A stretch of 64,000 bases of DNA from Malania oleifera (Eukaryota > Streptophyta > Magnoliopsida > Santalales > Ximeniaceae). Positions 44,381 to 57,180 of the stretch are shown piece after piece; the first letter of the stretch is position 1, and the number at the start of each line of letters is the position of its first letter. A program made the translations under genes and the position numbers. The stretch spans positions 107,927,988 to 107,991,987 of the forward strand of contig NC_080423.1 in assembly GCF_029873635.1 (NCBI RefSeq), in the 5' to 3' direction. The notes beneath the pieces were generated by a model, which saw only the letters and a list, made by a program, of their open reading frames with translations, did not search any database and was not told where the DNA came from.

Positions 44381-45700
44381 TAAGTTCAACTTTTGAGGCA
44401 CTACCTTAGCCCTCTTAGACTTTCTCACTTGACCATTATCTTTATTTCTTCTTTCCGACTCACCCATTGTCACATTACCTAGATCAGAGTGATATTTTTT
44501 TTGAGTATCAATACAAACCTCCATATCTCCCTCGGACAACACATCATAATTATCCCTACACCCTACACCCTCCACATCCCCCTCTCTCTCGTCCACCTCC
44601 TCGACCAAAATCACCTCCCCATCCTTATCATTTTCAACTTTTCCCCTCTTTCCTTCATAAACAACTCTGATTTCCTAGACAGACCTAGAACAACCTCCCA
44701 GTTCTACCTGCACCCCCACCACCCCTAATTTTTGGTTTTGACAATGATTGACTTTCTCTCCACTATTTTTCTCTACCAAATTAACTTCATCCGCTTTTTG
44801 AGTGCCCACATTATTAACCTCATTCACAATTTATTTATTTTTCTCAATCCCATTCGACAGCCCACTCACGTTTCCATCCTTCTTCTTCTCCACCCTCTGA
44901 TCCTAAATCTTCAAAACATGACCTTTCTCTTCAACTATCATATTCTCTTTTCTACCCACTTATTTCCAAACCATCTCATCTCCCTCCTTCCTCATACCTA
45001 CCTTCCTTTTATCCTTAGGCTTAACTCCAAATCGGCATACTACTTTAGTGTGACCTTGTCTACAACATTTATTACAAAAGAAACCTTTTTTCTCATATAT
45101 TACCCTTTGCCAATTCTACTTTTGTCCTACGACCAACGGAAAACCCTCCACAGGATCTTTCTGCAAGTCCACTTCAACACATAATCTTGCACCAGTGGCT
45201 CGTGTTTTATATAACGTGGCATTATCCGTCCCCAGGAATCTATCAAGCCTAGTGGCCAAACTTTGCAAACAGTCCATTCTATATAAATGTATAGGCAAAC
45301 CTGGTAGGAAAATCCACTGAGGTGCAATCGACGACTCCTTGTTTACATCAAAATTCATAGACCAGTTAAAAACCCAAAATTGGCACCCTGCTACCCATGT
45401 TCCTTCTCGTGTCCATGCATGAATGTAATTCTTTTCGTTTACCAAATGCAATAAAACATAATAGTTGTCCATAAAACTTATCATTGAAACTTCAGAGAGA
45501 CCCCAGAATTGGATAATATGCCTCTGAAGGACATCAATAGACGGCCTTGCAGAAAGAAATTTAAGAACCAACGCAAACTTCATATCCTCAGCAGCCTTTT
45601 CCATCTCTACATCTGAGAAAACAAAACCTAATTCTCCATTAATTAGTTCTGGTTTCCTCAACGTGATTTTGAATTTTGAAGATTGAATTGGACTCTTCAA
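44378..45700 (-). pseudogene. LINE B ORF1: DUF4283 and CCHC RNA-binding protein (broken)
   Basis: A 194-codon piece (45700-45116) gives DUF4283 sequence, KPELINGELGFVFSDVEMEK to VEGFPLVVGQK. A TAG follows, then RVIYEKKGFFCNKCC and RQGHTKVVCRFG, a C-x2-C-x4-H-x4-C knuckle (45110-45030). After other stops an acidic tail ends as KRAKVVPQKLNL with TAA at 44380-44378. Its last base is the first base of the ORF2 ATG (TAATG). ORF1 proteins of L1 elements bind the element RNA. Confidence 0.8.
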
Positions 45701-45839
45701 GGCGCAAACAATTTTCCCTCAATGAAACCTTCCCCCATTTTGACTTTATTATCCCCGGAACCACTCCCCTTAACCCGTAAACTAGCTTCGACACCTCCCC
45801 TCAACCCTCTAGTAACAGCTATCATAGACGGCGCGGTTA

Positions 45840-46738
45840 TGTCTAATAGCTATTCCATATTGAATACCAAAAAAAATAAAAAAACAAAAGAAAACAAGAC
45901 AAAACAAAATAACAAATAAACATTAATAAAAAAACCAAACCTGCGATAGACCTATGTCTTCCGTCACCGTATGTCGCCGATGCAGGTTCACCGTCACAAC
46001 TTTGTTGTTGTCGCCGTCTCAGATTCCCTCAGCCCAGAAGCCTCTGCTGCTCTCTGACGAGTACCACTCCCACTGCAACATGCGGCGGTGATGGCGACAC
46101 TACTGAGGCGGTTGAAGCGGCGGAGATGGTGGCGCTGGCGAGCAACTCCTCCCTTCCTAGTACTACACAAGATTCAGTCCCAACTCCACCACTGGCCTCC
46201 AACAACACCGACGATGACTCTTCATGCCGTCAGGGGCGAAGGAGCCTCGCCGAAGTTAGAGGCAAAGCTCCAAACGCCGTCGTCGTGCGTCTCAACGAGG
46301 ACAAGAGTTTCACAACAACCTCGCAGGCAGAAAAAGAGTCGGAGAGGACTCCCAAACGCCGTCTGGGTGACGGATCCAACCCGTGCAGCCAGAGAAGACG
46401 AAACACTTTGTCATCGTTCGCAAACGGCGGCTAGAAACAGCACCTCGCGGCTTGTCGTCTTTCTCGTCGCGAAACACTCCAACTCCGTTGTTGTTCATGA
46501 TGGCAACTAGAGAAAACACCTCGCAGTGACACTGACGCCGGAGAAGGACACCCCCAAAACAGTGCTTAACCACCACTCGCGTCTTGTCGTCTTCCTCGTC
46601 AAGAAACTCTCCAACTCCATCATCGTTCGCGATGGCGGCTAGAACAGCACATCGCAGCGACAGTGACCCTGGAGAAGGACACCCAGCAACGCCTTCGTCA
46701 CGGAATAGCACTCCAAGCCGTCATCGTCTTCCTGCTAA
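45840..46738 (-). other. LINE B 5' leader
   Basis: Same layout as 8889-9789: an A-rich tract, then CGTCG-rich sequence. Plus-strand frames at 46088-46510 and 46126-46434 are not kept in copy A. Confidence 0.55.
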
Positions 46739-47577
46739 ATAATGTATCTTCTTTCTTTGATTGATAATACAATGTTGCATTGTTCAGGAGAGCCACCTCA
46801 CACCAGAGGAAGTGAATTTTTGTAACATATGGAGTGAGAAATGGGTCAAATAAAAAGTTCAAAATTAATGTAAATAAAAGTGCATATTTATTAACATATT
46901 TCATCTTTAAGTAAGATTTAAATTGTACCTAAATTTACGAAAATCAATAGTCAATGGCCTACATCATGGTTTTAATTAACAGTCGCAACCATTACGTAAT
47001 GTCGTTACATAACCGTTTTTTGGGTTACCGATATCGTTACACATTGCGAAATCAATGGGAAGAAAAATCATGGCTGTATTAGCCATTACGAACCGTGACC
47101 GTAACGTAAAGGCCACTACAACCATTACGTAACCGCTACAGGATTGTTACATCGAAAAAAAATTATTTTATTTTTTATTTTTTCTTCTCACTTTTTCCCT
47201 CTCTTTCATAAATCATTCTCAATATACCATATGGTGTGAGGGGGAAAAGATTATAATGAGGATGTCAACGACAAAAAATTTACTATTTCTTTAAATACTC
47301 ACAAGAGATGCATTAATTAACAATTTGAAATTACTAACTTGTTAGGAAAATATTTTATTTTGACAATATTAGTAATGTGATATTTATGTTTTATATGTCT
47401 CTACTTCAACATTCTTTCTTTTCTAACTATTTAATGTAATAGTTGTAGAAAGTAATAGGATATGGAGTGAGCTAGAAATGGGTCAAACATAAAGTTCAAA
47501 GGATTCGCTACTAACATATTTCATCTTAAATGAGATTTGAATACTTAATTAATTACTATCAATTTAAGTAAAGAGCG
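46739..47577. repeat. Block repeat, copy B
   Basis: Counterpart of 9790-10627; also related to 19041-19650. No coding capacity. Confidence 0.75.
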
Positions 47578-47766
47578 GAGGAGATGGTTCTCCGGATGCA
47601 AACGGTGGAAATGGAGAACCAACAATTGAAAGAAAAGGTGTCCAACTAAGAAGTAGAGATGGAAGTCATGAAGCACTGGAAAGCACAGATTTAACAAATG
47701 ATGCGGCAATCTTGTCCAGATGATGCAGGTGGCTCCTTCTCTCATTCGAAGCTATGTAAAAGGTAG
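47578..47766 (+). pseudogene. CACTA transposase C-terminal remnant, copy B
   Basis: Same frame as 10628-10798 with two internal stops: one shared TAA after EKVSN and one private TAA in the KAQI segment. The terminal TAG of copy A has become TCG, so the frame runs about 10 codons longer. Confidence 0.5.
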
Positions 47767-48459
47767 TTTATCCTGGGGGCATAGGATTGTTGGTGTTTGA
47801 CTACATTGCACTACACTGCACTGCACAAACATCCACTATCCATTTTTGCTTATTGCTTCAGTTTAATGGATGATTTAATTTTTGGACTGCATGTTTGAAT
47901 TGATATATCTTGTGAATTGCATGATGGTAGTGGACATTAAGACTCCATGCTTGATTGGAACGCCGGTTGTATGGCTGATGCAGTGATGTGTATTGTCTGC
48001 TGGTAGATACTTTTAGGTTGTTACATGTCTTAATCTAAATGACATTTGTATGATGCAAAAATATTGTGAATTGCATGCTTTTATGACTTGCAGGTTTGGG
48101 AAATGTTCTATTTATAAGTGGCATGCTATTGAAAATTTGTTAAATTTTTCCAAAAATATTCATGCATATATCATATGCTGAGATGATTATAGTGTGCTGA
48201 ATATTAAAATATTTTTGAAAGGATGAGTGAATTTCAAATGAATTTTGAACTTCATTTCTAAATTTACTTTTACATATGCTAAGCAAAAATTCTATCAATC
48301 ATGGACTCATTTGCATTATTTAATTATTATAATTATTTTTGAGTCCTAAGGAAGCCATGTAAACCATGAACATCACATTTTATTTTTTCATAGAACTATA
48401 TTCTGATATAGATTGTTTGTGGGATGCATGAAAACATTACATTATTTTTATTTTTATTT
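47767..48459. other. AT-rich sequence, CACTA interior copy B
   Basis: Counterpart of 10799-11496. No feature is recognised. Confidence 0.4.
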
Positions 48460-49049
48460 TTTATTTTTTTTAAAAGAGGGCGGCACCTCCATTTATTTAT
48501 TAATATACCCTCACTTTTGGCAGAGGATTACCGTGGTTACAAAACCAACCAAACTAGGGCAATAAAACGAAACGTAACGGACAAATAATATAAAAACATA
48601 AACACGACCAAACTCAAAACAAAATACACCAAACAAAAAGTCTAGAGTTAAACTAATGACGAACGGAAACGAGACCCCACTTATTTATTCGAAGAATACC
48701 TTTTAGATAACGTGGTAGAAGGTGTTGTTCTTCGTAGATTACATTGTTTCTCATTTCTCCTTCTTCAGCAAGAAAATCAGCCGCACTATTGCCTTCCCTA
48801 TATTGATGCATCACCATAAAGTTCACTCCTTCTAACTCCACCACGAGCTCCTCCCAAAATTTCCAAAGTTACCACAAAGTACATCTACCTTTCCGAAGTC
48901 AATAAACTACAATTTGTGAGTCACTTTCAATAATCATATTAAAATAATGCAAACTTTTGCACAAACGAATTCTCTCCCTGATTGCTTTTAATTCCGCACT
49001 ATTATTCGTACCATTACCAAAATAACTTGAAAAAGCCGCTTTTACCATT
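48460..49049 (-). mobile_element. 5'-truncated LINE, copy B
   Basis: RNase H end of ORF2, broken further than in copy A: only 63 codons (48844-48653; HQYREGNSAADFLAEEGE) stay open, upstream sequence having stops. The A-rich tail on the minus strand (48440-48475) is clear here. Confidence 0.8.
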
Positions 49050-49605
49050 ATTTAATACTTATTATATGAAGCTCTTGTGTTCTATACAATTCATTACTAG
49101 TTGGATTATTAAGAACTATTTATTTGGATCAACCAATTTTTTGTCCTATTTATAGACGAAATGCTGCCAAAATTTTTATGACCTGATAAAACTTAACTAT
49201 TTAAAATTGTATCATTTTTTTAACTATGTCCGAATGTTCGATTATTTTACTATCAAATCATTGATACTTATAGTATGTATACATATATGTTCAAAAATCG
49301 TATACTAATTTTTTTTATAATTCTTAATTTGTAGGGTTTGCGGCTGTCAAAACAGCAGCACAATACCATGCACTACAGTCGGATGTAGCTTTTGACTTTT
49401 TTGTATTTTTTTTGTGATCTGAACAGATGGAATTTCTATATTTTAATTTGAATTTGTATAATGTTTTTGTATTTGAATTTGGATTTGAATTTGAATTTTG
49501 CATAATTTATGAATTTTTTTAGTAATTATGGTTTAATATTTTATATGTGAAAATGTAATTACAGATTTTTATAAGAATTATTGAATAAAAAAATTATTAA
49601 TTTTA
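49050..49605. other. AT-rich CACTA interior, copy B
   Basis: Counterpart of 12090-12640. No feature is recognised. Confidence 0.4.
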
Positions 49606-50288
49606 AATTATTAGTGACGGTTTTAAAACCGTCACTAACAATCAACTGTTAGTGATGGTTCTGAAACCGTCACTAATTGACCATTTTTAAGTATTAGTGA
49701 TTGTTTTAAAAGCGTCACTAATAGTAAAGTATTAGTGAAAAATTTCAAAAACATCACTAATAATAGAGTATTAGAGACGAATTATAACCGTCACTAAAAG
49801 TTTAAGACCGTCACTATAAATTCTACATTTTCTCGGCTCAAAATCGTCGCTATGGCCAAAGTATTAGTGATGGTTTTTGAACCATCACTAATACTCTATT
49901 ATTAGTGATGGTTATTAAACCGTCACTAATAGCTGCTCCTGTGAGCATTAGTCACGATTTTAAAACCATCATTAATAATATATTATTAGTGACGAATATA
50001 AAACTGTCACTAATACTATGGCTTTAGTGGTGATTTTAAGCCGAGAAAAAGTAGTATCTATAGTAACAGTCTTAGACTTTTAGTGACGGTTATAATCCGT
50101 CACTAATACTCTATTATTAGTTGTGCTTTTAAAATTTGTCACTAATAAGTATTAGTAATCGTAAATATGACAACTAATTCAAAATCGTCACTAATACTTA
50201 TAAAATCGTCGCTAATATTATTCGTGACGGTTTTTTGATTATTAGTGACGGTTTTGATCCATCACTAACAACCTTATTTTTTGTAGTG
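49606..50288 (+). mobile_element. CACTA right end, copy B (uninterrupted)
   Basis: Continuous field of TTAGTGACGGTTTT and its complement, ending TTTTTTGTAGTG at 50288. It shows the state before TE2 inserted in copy A. Confidence 0.78.
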
Positions 50289-51035
50289 CCCCAACGGCTA
50301 CATAACGGCTACAAAGGGTCTTTGGCCTATAAATACAAGCTTAAAACACTTGAAAAATATTAGAAAATTATATTGAGAGAATACTTCATTATTCTTTGAT
50401 TCTTACTCATTTTTCAAGCCCATTTTGAAGATCAAGTTCATATTTTCTCCTACTCTTTTTTGAAATTTTTCTTGGGGAAAATATTTTGAGTTATACAAGA
50501 AAGGTTTGAGCATATATCAACACTCACATATTTTACTTGAAAGTCTTCTTGTTCCTTGAGTTTATCTTGAAAGCCTTGAGCAAATATTCAATCATTTATA
50601 TTGATTCAAAGGCTTCTTTCTCTTGTGATATTTAAAAGGTTAATCTTAAGAAAATATTTCTCCTACTGTTCTTTCGAAAACATTTTTTTTGGAGAAAATA
50701 TTGTGAGGTATTTTTGAAAGGCTTGAGCATTTTTAGAGGTCAAATCTAAAGCAAATCATTTTCCACTCTTATTCTTTTACTTGAAAAGTATTTTTGAGAG
50801 GAAGACCATACTCTATTGAGTTTCATTTTAAAATCATTTGAGAGAGCATATATAATTTTAAATTATGCAAATTAGCTTTTGAAAAGCACTTCATTGTACG
50901 AAAATTATTTTAAAATCAGTGTCTTTGTGGTTCGGGTTGTGAACCATACCAAGTGAGGGTACATCACTTGGAGAGGTAACTCCGTATAGAAAGAGCGGAT
51001 CGAACGAGGGGATGTCGTTCAGAGAGGGGATTTTA
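50289..51035 (+). other. LTR- or leader-like sequence, copy B
   Basis: As 15609-16450, with the additional CAACGGCTACATAACGGCTA stretch before the TATAAATAC box and without the 55-bp duplication. Two direct AACGGCTACA words precede the TATA box. Confidence 0.35.
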
Positions 51036-51767
51036 AGGTAACACGCACTTATAAAATGCTAGAATGCTAAGGTCTAAGGATTTTCAATATTTGTAAAATT
51101 TTGAGCCAAATTCTTATTGGTTGAAATTGCTTATTCTTTGATCTTAATTGCTACTAATAAAGAGTTAATGCATAATAGGCACTTGCTTAATTTAAAAAAT
51201 TAATAAATTGATTTTAGCTAATAAATAATGTCTTAAATATAACAAAGAATTTATTCAATAATAGTGCAAGAAAAGTAAATATTTAAAATTTTAAATATCA
51301 CATGTGATTGTTAATTAGAAATTAAGGATCAACCTTCCCAAAGACACATGCTTCCATGTGGCGACCAAAAATTTTGATATATGTACGGAAATATAAGAGA
51401 GAACTTTTAACTGTTATTTTATTTTTAAATATTTCAAAAGAACTTAACATTTAAAATTTATCAATATAAAAATTATTTGTAAAAGTAAATATCTTTTAAT
51501 ATTGTAAATGTATCAAACAATAAGTAATTTGAAACTTTTATTTATACTATTGAATTTTTGAAATATCTAAATAAGAGGAGAGAGAGCCATAAGGAGATAC
51601 ATCACCATCACGGTCCAAGCCCAAATAAAGGTAAAAGCAAAATACCTTATAAATAAATATGTCCCCCACCACATGGCCATATTGGGAACATATTTTTGTG
51701 TAAATCAATTTTATTCCCAAAAAAAGGTAGAGAATCAATTACAAAGTTTCTTATAATAGCAAGATTT
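51036..51767. other. AT-rich spacer downstream of JIP-like copy B
   Basis: Counterpart of 16451-17224. No gene is recognised. Confidence 0.5.
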
Positions 51768-51898
<131 letters not shown>

Positions 51899-52150
51899 TG
51901 TAATAATTGACGAACAAATTAAACAAACCCAGATGCAACTATATTATTTATTTCTGAATTAAGTTGCCTTGACATCGACGTCAACCACTCAATACACATG
52001 ACCCATACATGCACTAACATTGTGATTACATTGCCAATGCCATTTATATACATGGGATATATATAAAGGCATTTTATTTTACGTATCATTATTATATTTT
52101 ATTTTTCAACCAATAAATAAGTGCAGGCATGCATGGCTTCCATAGGGCGA

Positions 52151-52991
52151 TTAATTTGAAAGGGTGAGAGTTGCATTAAGGGTGGGAATGGCACCACTGC
52201 TGATTGTCATAAATGATGTGCATCCGTTCCATGTTGCAGAACTTGTAGCACCAGACACATCCAGTTGCTTGAAAATACCATCCCAGACAGTGTCATCATC
52301 ATAAGACTGAGCTTTTTTAATCTCAGCATAGACCTACACATAAGTAGGACAATAACTTATTATTATTACAACTATTATTTGGTAAGGAAAGAGTCTTAAT
52401 AAATTGATTAGTTACATATCTTCAAGTAGACACGTAGTGCACCGACCTTTATCATGATTGTTCACTTAAACACAAGTAATTAGATCTCATATATTATGAG
52501 GACTTTAAACCAAGTACACATAATATATGAAGGCATGTGCGTACCTTGTTCACAGACTTGGAGTCCGATTGCACGTTGTACCAAGCCAACATGAAGTCGC
52601 ACTCATCTCTCTGGGAATTCTTGCCACGATAGACAACAGCAGTTCCCTTGGTTTTGTTTTGCATGAATACAGCAGTTTGCCCATTCTCAATGTCTTTGCA
52701 GGAGGGATACTTAGCGGGTACATCCCACACATGGCTAGTAACATAGGTCACAGTGTCGCCAGTTAGGTTGTGAACCAAGCAAATAGTAAACACTCCAGTA
52801 TTCACACCTAATCCCTTTGTCAAGTTTTGCACATGTTGCTGAAGAGTGGGGTTTCCCTCTTCCTTGTTCTGTTTTGCAACGATTGCTTTGTCTTTCTGTG
52901 ATATACTCTTACCTGCATACTTTGACATACCTTTTAGAGTTGCGTCGGTAATAGGGTTGCCAAACACTCCGGTATAGCACTCGGTGGCCAT
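52151..52991 (-). CDS. 23-kDa jasmonate-induced protein-like gene, copy B (intact)
   Basis: Two minus-strand exons, 52991-52545 (149 codons) and 52333-52151 (60 codons plus TAA), separated by a 211-bp phase-0 intron with GT-AG ends. The predicted protein has 209 residues, about the family's usual size. Segments that recall JIP-23-like proteins: GVFGNPITDATLKGM, CLVHNLTGDTVTYV, DIENGQTAVFMQ, GTAVVYRGKN, DFMLAWYN, and in exon 2 SSATWNGCTSFM. No signal peptide or membrane segment is seen, so cytosolic. Family members rise with jasmonate, salt or drought; the biochemical role is not settled. A TATA box lies 53 bp upstream. Copy A (17532-18372) differs mainly by a stop at codon 137. The family call is from remembered motifs; the gene structure is seen directly. 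Confidence 0.8.
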
Positions 52992-53043
52992 TGTTGCTCT
53001 AGCTCGCTAACTTGCTCTCAGTCTTAATTATTATGTGATATGG

Positions 53044-53054
53044 TATTTTTATAC
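53044..53054 (-). promoter_or_regulatory. TATA box of JIP-like copy B
   Basis: GTATAAAAATA on the minus strand, 53 bp before the ATG. The upstream 400 bp (to about 53495) are nearly identical to copy A, so proximal control should be alike. Confidence 0.65.
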
Positions 53055-53513
53055 GGCCACATATATGTATATATAGCGGTATGGCATGGCATCCTTTGTA
53101 AATGCTTGAATTTGATAGTGACGAGATTAGAATCTTATCTAGATTTAAGATATGCATAACAAAATTGGTAAAATAAAATAAAAATAAAAGATTCTCAACA
53201 CGTATACATCCAATCTTTAATTTTAAAAAAATAGACTAATTGAAAGCTGTCATTCTCCCCATCTATAATTATTTGGGTGAGGAAGTCAACAAATAGTCTT
53301 TTAAGTGGAGATAAGACGAGAATCCACTTCCATTTTTTGGTCCCCTTAAAAAGAGGATTCCCACAGAAAAGATTAAAGCAAGCATTCCATTAATGCATGC
53401 TTGAGAATTAGAATTTTTGGATGTATAGATGCATGCATGATAGATGATTGTTTATTAGAAATGGTATCCTGTTTGCAAATACAACACATTCCATTAATGC
53501 ATGAAATATATGT

Positions 53514-53628
53514 TTATTTTAAAACCGTTACTAATACTTATAAAATCGTCACTAATACTATTAGTGACGGTTTTTTGATTAATAGTGATGGTTTTGATCC
53601 TTCACTAATAACCTCATTTTTTATAGTG
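53514..53628 (+). mobile_element. CACTA right-end fragment
   Basis: About 115 bp matching 50175-50288 (AAAATCGTCACTAATA, TTAGTGACGGTTTTTTGATT) and ending TTTTTATAGTG, a one-base variant of the terminus. It starts where homology with copy A ends. Confidence 0.7.
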
Positions 53629-53749
53629 GATTATTATATTATGATTTTCAGTCTAAAATTGTGTAGCATGAGGAATATGAAATAACAATTTTATACTGGG
53701 AATGTGATTGATACTGAAATATATGATTTGCACTAAGAAATGATATATG

Positions 53750-54040
53750 AGAAGCACATATATGATTTTATACAGTAATGAAGTTATGAGATGTACAGAT
53801 ATGTTTTTATACAGATATGATAATATAAGATATAATGATATGTTTTATACAGCTATGAAGATATGAGAAACCCAAATATGTTTTATATAGATATGATGAT
53901 ATGAGATTTATAGAAGGATATGTTTTTTATACATAAATGATGATATGAGAAATATAGATATGTTTTATACTGAAATGATTATACGTGATATATACATATG
54001 TGTTTATATAGAAATGATGATATGTGATATACACAGAGAC
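53750..54040. repeat. AT-rich tandem repeat, about 39-bp unit
   Basis: About eight degenerate units on a GATATGTTTTATACAGATAT theme, each ending near ATGATGATATGAG. They fill most of the gap between the right-end fragment and the next CACTA left end. Confidence 0.7.
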
Positions 54041-54725
54041 CACTACAAAAAAATTGGTTTTTAGTGACGAAAGTATTAGTGACGAATTTAATTTCATCAC
54101 TAATAAAAGAGCATTAGTGATGGTTTGTAAAAACTGTCACTAATAGTATAAGCATTAGTGCCTGTTTAAGCAGTCGTCACTGAAACAAAACTATTAATGA
54201 TGATTTAAAACCGTCACTAATACTTTCGTCACTAAAAACAGCGTGGTAAACAATTTCGGCGTGAAAATTTTACTAGGAAAATATTAGCGACGATTTCAAA
54301 GTATTAGTGACGGTTATAACACCGTCACTACTAGTGTTTTTAGTTAAAAAAATATAAAAAAGAAATAGTAAGGGTATTAGTGACGGTTTTGAAACCGTCA
54401 CTACTAGTGTTCTTCTTTAAAAAATTATTAAAAAGAAATATTTAAAGGTATTAGTGACAGTTTTGGGGAACCATCACTAATAAGTGGTATTAGTGACGGT
54501 TTTGAAATCGTCACTAATAGTGTTTTTATTTAAAAACTATAAAAAATAAATATTTAAGGTATTAGTGACGGTTGGGAGTACCGTCACAAATAAGCAGGTA
54601 TTAGTGACGGCTGTGAAACCGTCCCTACTACTATTCCTATTTAAAAAATGATAAAAAAGAAATATTTAAATGTATTAGTGACGTTTTTAGGGAACCGTCA
54701 CTAATAAGGGTATTAGTGCCCACGC
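54041..54725 (+). mobile_element. CACTA left end with subterminal repeats
   Basis: It begins CACTACAAAAAAATTGG and continues with about ten inverted pairs of TTAGTGACGGTTTT / AACCGTCACTAATA, with TTTAAAAAA-type linkers (period about 95-110 bp). No matching right terminus was found before 57180, so the element is either cut by later events or truncated. Confidence 0.75.
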
Positions 54726-55190
54726 CCGCATGGCCCACACGCCCCACTCAACCCCTCCCACTCCAATCCCAAGCCAACCGGCCCAACTCTAAATCCCTAA
54801 TCACCTAAACTAATGCCCGCAGCCCAATTCAATTAGAGCCCTAGCTAAGTGACGAACGTCTCTGCTCAGAGAGCCAACAAGAGAGGAGAGAGTGACTGAG
54901 CGAAAGACCCTTCATTGTGGCCTTCTTCTTCGACCCTTCGAAGCCCTCTGGCCTTCGTGAGTTTGTCTTCCACACTGCGAACCAGCAGGAGCCCTTCGTG
55001 AGTTTGTGACTTCGTCATGAGTTTCACGAGTTCATCGTGGACATTTTCAAACCAGAAGAAGCTCCTTCGAAGCTCGTCTTTGAGCGTTTGTGAGTTCGTG
55101 AGTTCATTTGCATCGAAGTTCGAATTTGTAAGTATTCTTCTTCTTCTTCTACAAATATGCTTTTTGGAGTCCACTGCTGTCTGCAAATCT
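54726..55190 (+). other. GC-richer block after the CACTA left end, possible leader exon
   Basis: C-rich sequence (54726-54850) passes into a segment with repeated TTCGTGAGTTTG words and a strong donor-like GTAAGT at about 55127, followed by TTCTTCTTC. It could be the promoter and first non-coding exon of a CACTA transcript. The open frames on either strand are short and not convincing. Confidence 0.35.
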
Positions 55191-57180
55191 GAAGTGGAGT
55201 AGTTGTATCTTTGAAGGCTCTCTTATTCCAAGCACATAACCCTCCTCCTTTGCTTGGGATCGGGACCAGCTGTGTGTGGAAAGAATTAAGACATCAAGTG
55301 CATTGTAGTCAAATTTAAATTACAGAAAGACTATGGTAAAAATAGACAAACAAAGAGCAAATTGAAGTTTGTTTCCTTTTTTGTGTCTCTGTTCCCCTTT
55401 TCATTGGCTAGCCTTCTTAGTGCCATAGTTTGCAGATTTGTTAAAATGCAAAGATTTGACATATCAATTTTGGGGGATAAAGAAAAATTTGGTATTGGTA
55501 TTCATACATAAAAAATTCCCACAAATGCGAATTCTGTATCCAGGCTAGTATATCAGAGAAACACAGGTTGGTCTCTGATTTAGTCTCTACGCTGTAAATT
55601 TCCCAAAGTTGCTGATTATCTGATATTCATAAACACAAAGTCTCTCAAGTACTGAAGACAAAAGGGGTCTCCATTTACTCTTAAATAGAGCAGCCCACTC
55701 ATAACTGTATAAAATGATTTGTTGGCAAACAGTATACTTTGTGATTTGGTATTTTGACTGGCAGAGCAATTTGTCATTTGCACAAAATAAAGCAAATTCT
55801 AACACAAACCATTGAACCTAACACCTCATTTGGCATTAAAAGCATAATCAGAGAAGAATCTTGGACTTCTTGAGAAAAATGACTTGCTGGCTTTCCCATT
55901 CTTTGTCATTTTTTAATGAAAAAAAATATAAACACAGAAGCAGACTTGATCTTCCCACAATCAAAATCTGGTTCAAACATTTAAATTTAAACACATTAGC
56001 TTATGTTGAAAGTAGAGTACTTCTTATAGCATTCAATTTTTGTTTTAATATGCGAAGTTAGTTCATTTTCTAGATCATATGCATATAATTTTTTTGGTAT
56101 TATGATTCTATCTGCAGTGTTTTTATCTACTTGCCAATCCTTCATAATGTTTTTGGAATCATCAAGGGTGGAAAATAAGTACTCAATGTTCAGTTAACCA
56201 TTAAAAGCTATATAAAATTTAGAAAGAACCATTAAAAACTTTATAGAATTCATATGGTTCATTTCTACCTTGGGCCTCAGGATTTGCAGATGTTGTAGAA
56301 TTGTTTAGTAGTGAGGAAGCAGCAAACACTAAGCTAAACCCTCTGAATGTGAGGAAATAGACCAAGGGCCAAGAACATAAAGAAGAGGGTATATGCATTA
56401 TAGGCAGCAATGCTTCTATACTCTGCTTCTACATAATTGAAGCATTATCTTGATATCACGTGTGTGTATCCCATTATCTAAATTTCTTTAATGCTTCTAA
56501 TAGTTGTAGGAATTAGAACAATGAACAAGTGAAAAAAAAAAAAAAAAAGCAATTGCAAACTATAGTGATGCTCCCTCCAAATACTTATATGAAAAAATTT
56601 AAAGCATTGGGATGATCTTTTATGGTGTATGTTTTAAATATTTTTGAAGATTTCACTTTCGTTTCAATGAAATTAGAGATTTGCCATGCTTAGCAGTTCT
56701 CTCTGTCTCTCATGTGAAAAGACTCCTAATTTTTAAACCCCAGTCTTGGGCTGGGCATTTGTAGTTATCTGAGACTTGCAACAATTCGAAGAATGGATCC
56801 GGTGCCTTCTCGTCTACTCCTCGGCTTGTAGTTGCAGTGATAGAGATACTTATAGATGGCAATTAAATCAAATTCGTATATAACTCAGAAATTTACTATC
56901 TAGTTCCATGAACTTTTGTATTTAGTTCCATGGCATGTTACTGTGCTATCAGCTCCTTCTCTAGCTATCTCCTCCCTCTGTGAGTTCTAGTTAATAGTTG
57001 AAGCATATATGCAGATTTTCCTTGAAGAAGTAAATGTCATATGAAGTAAAATGCCAAATTAATTACTACCATTTCATGTATTCATTGAAGCTTAGACCCA
57101 TCCAATAACGGTTGCTATACATTCATTCCTAATCGTACATGTGAGACAAATCAATTGTTATATTTCAATTGATTATTAGT
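55191..57180. other. AT-rich stretch without recognised genes
   Basis: Only short frames of up to 72 codons with no motif. An A-run lies at 56530-56548. It could be the CACTA interior or intergenic DNA. Confidence 0.5.

Larger units (their letters stand above)
41689..46738 (-). mobile_element. LINE B, second copy of LINE A, 3' end replaced by Gypsy E1
   Basis: It aligns with LINE A from 3907 to 9789 and keeps the part missing there: endonuclease and the ORF1/ORF2 junction. The 5' border and flanking sequence (46739 onward) equal those of LINE A, so it was copied with the genomic segment and not inserted separately. The 3' portion with zf-RVT and RNase H is absent, because the Gypsy LTR ends at 41688. 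Confidence 0.9.
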
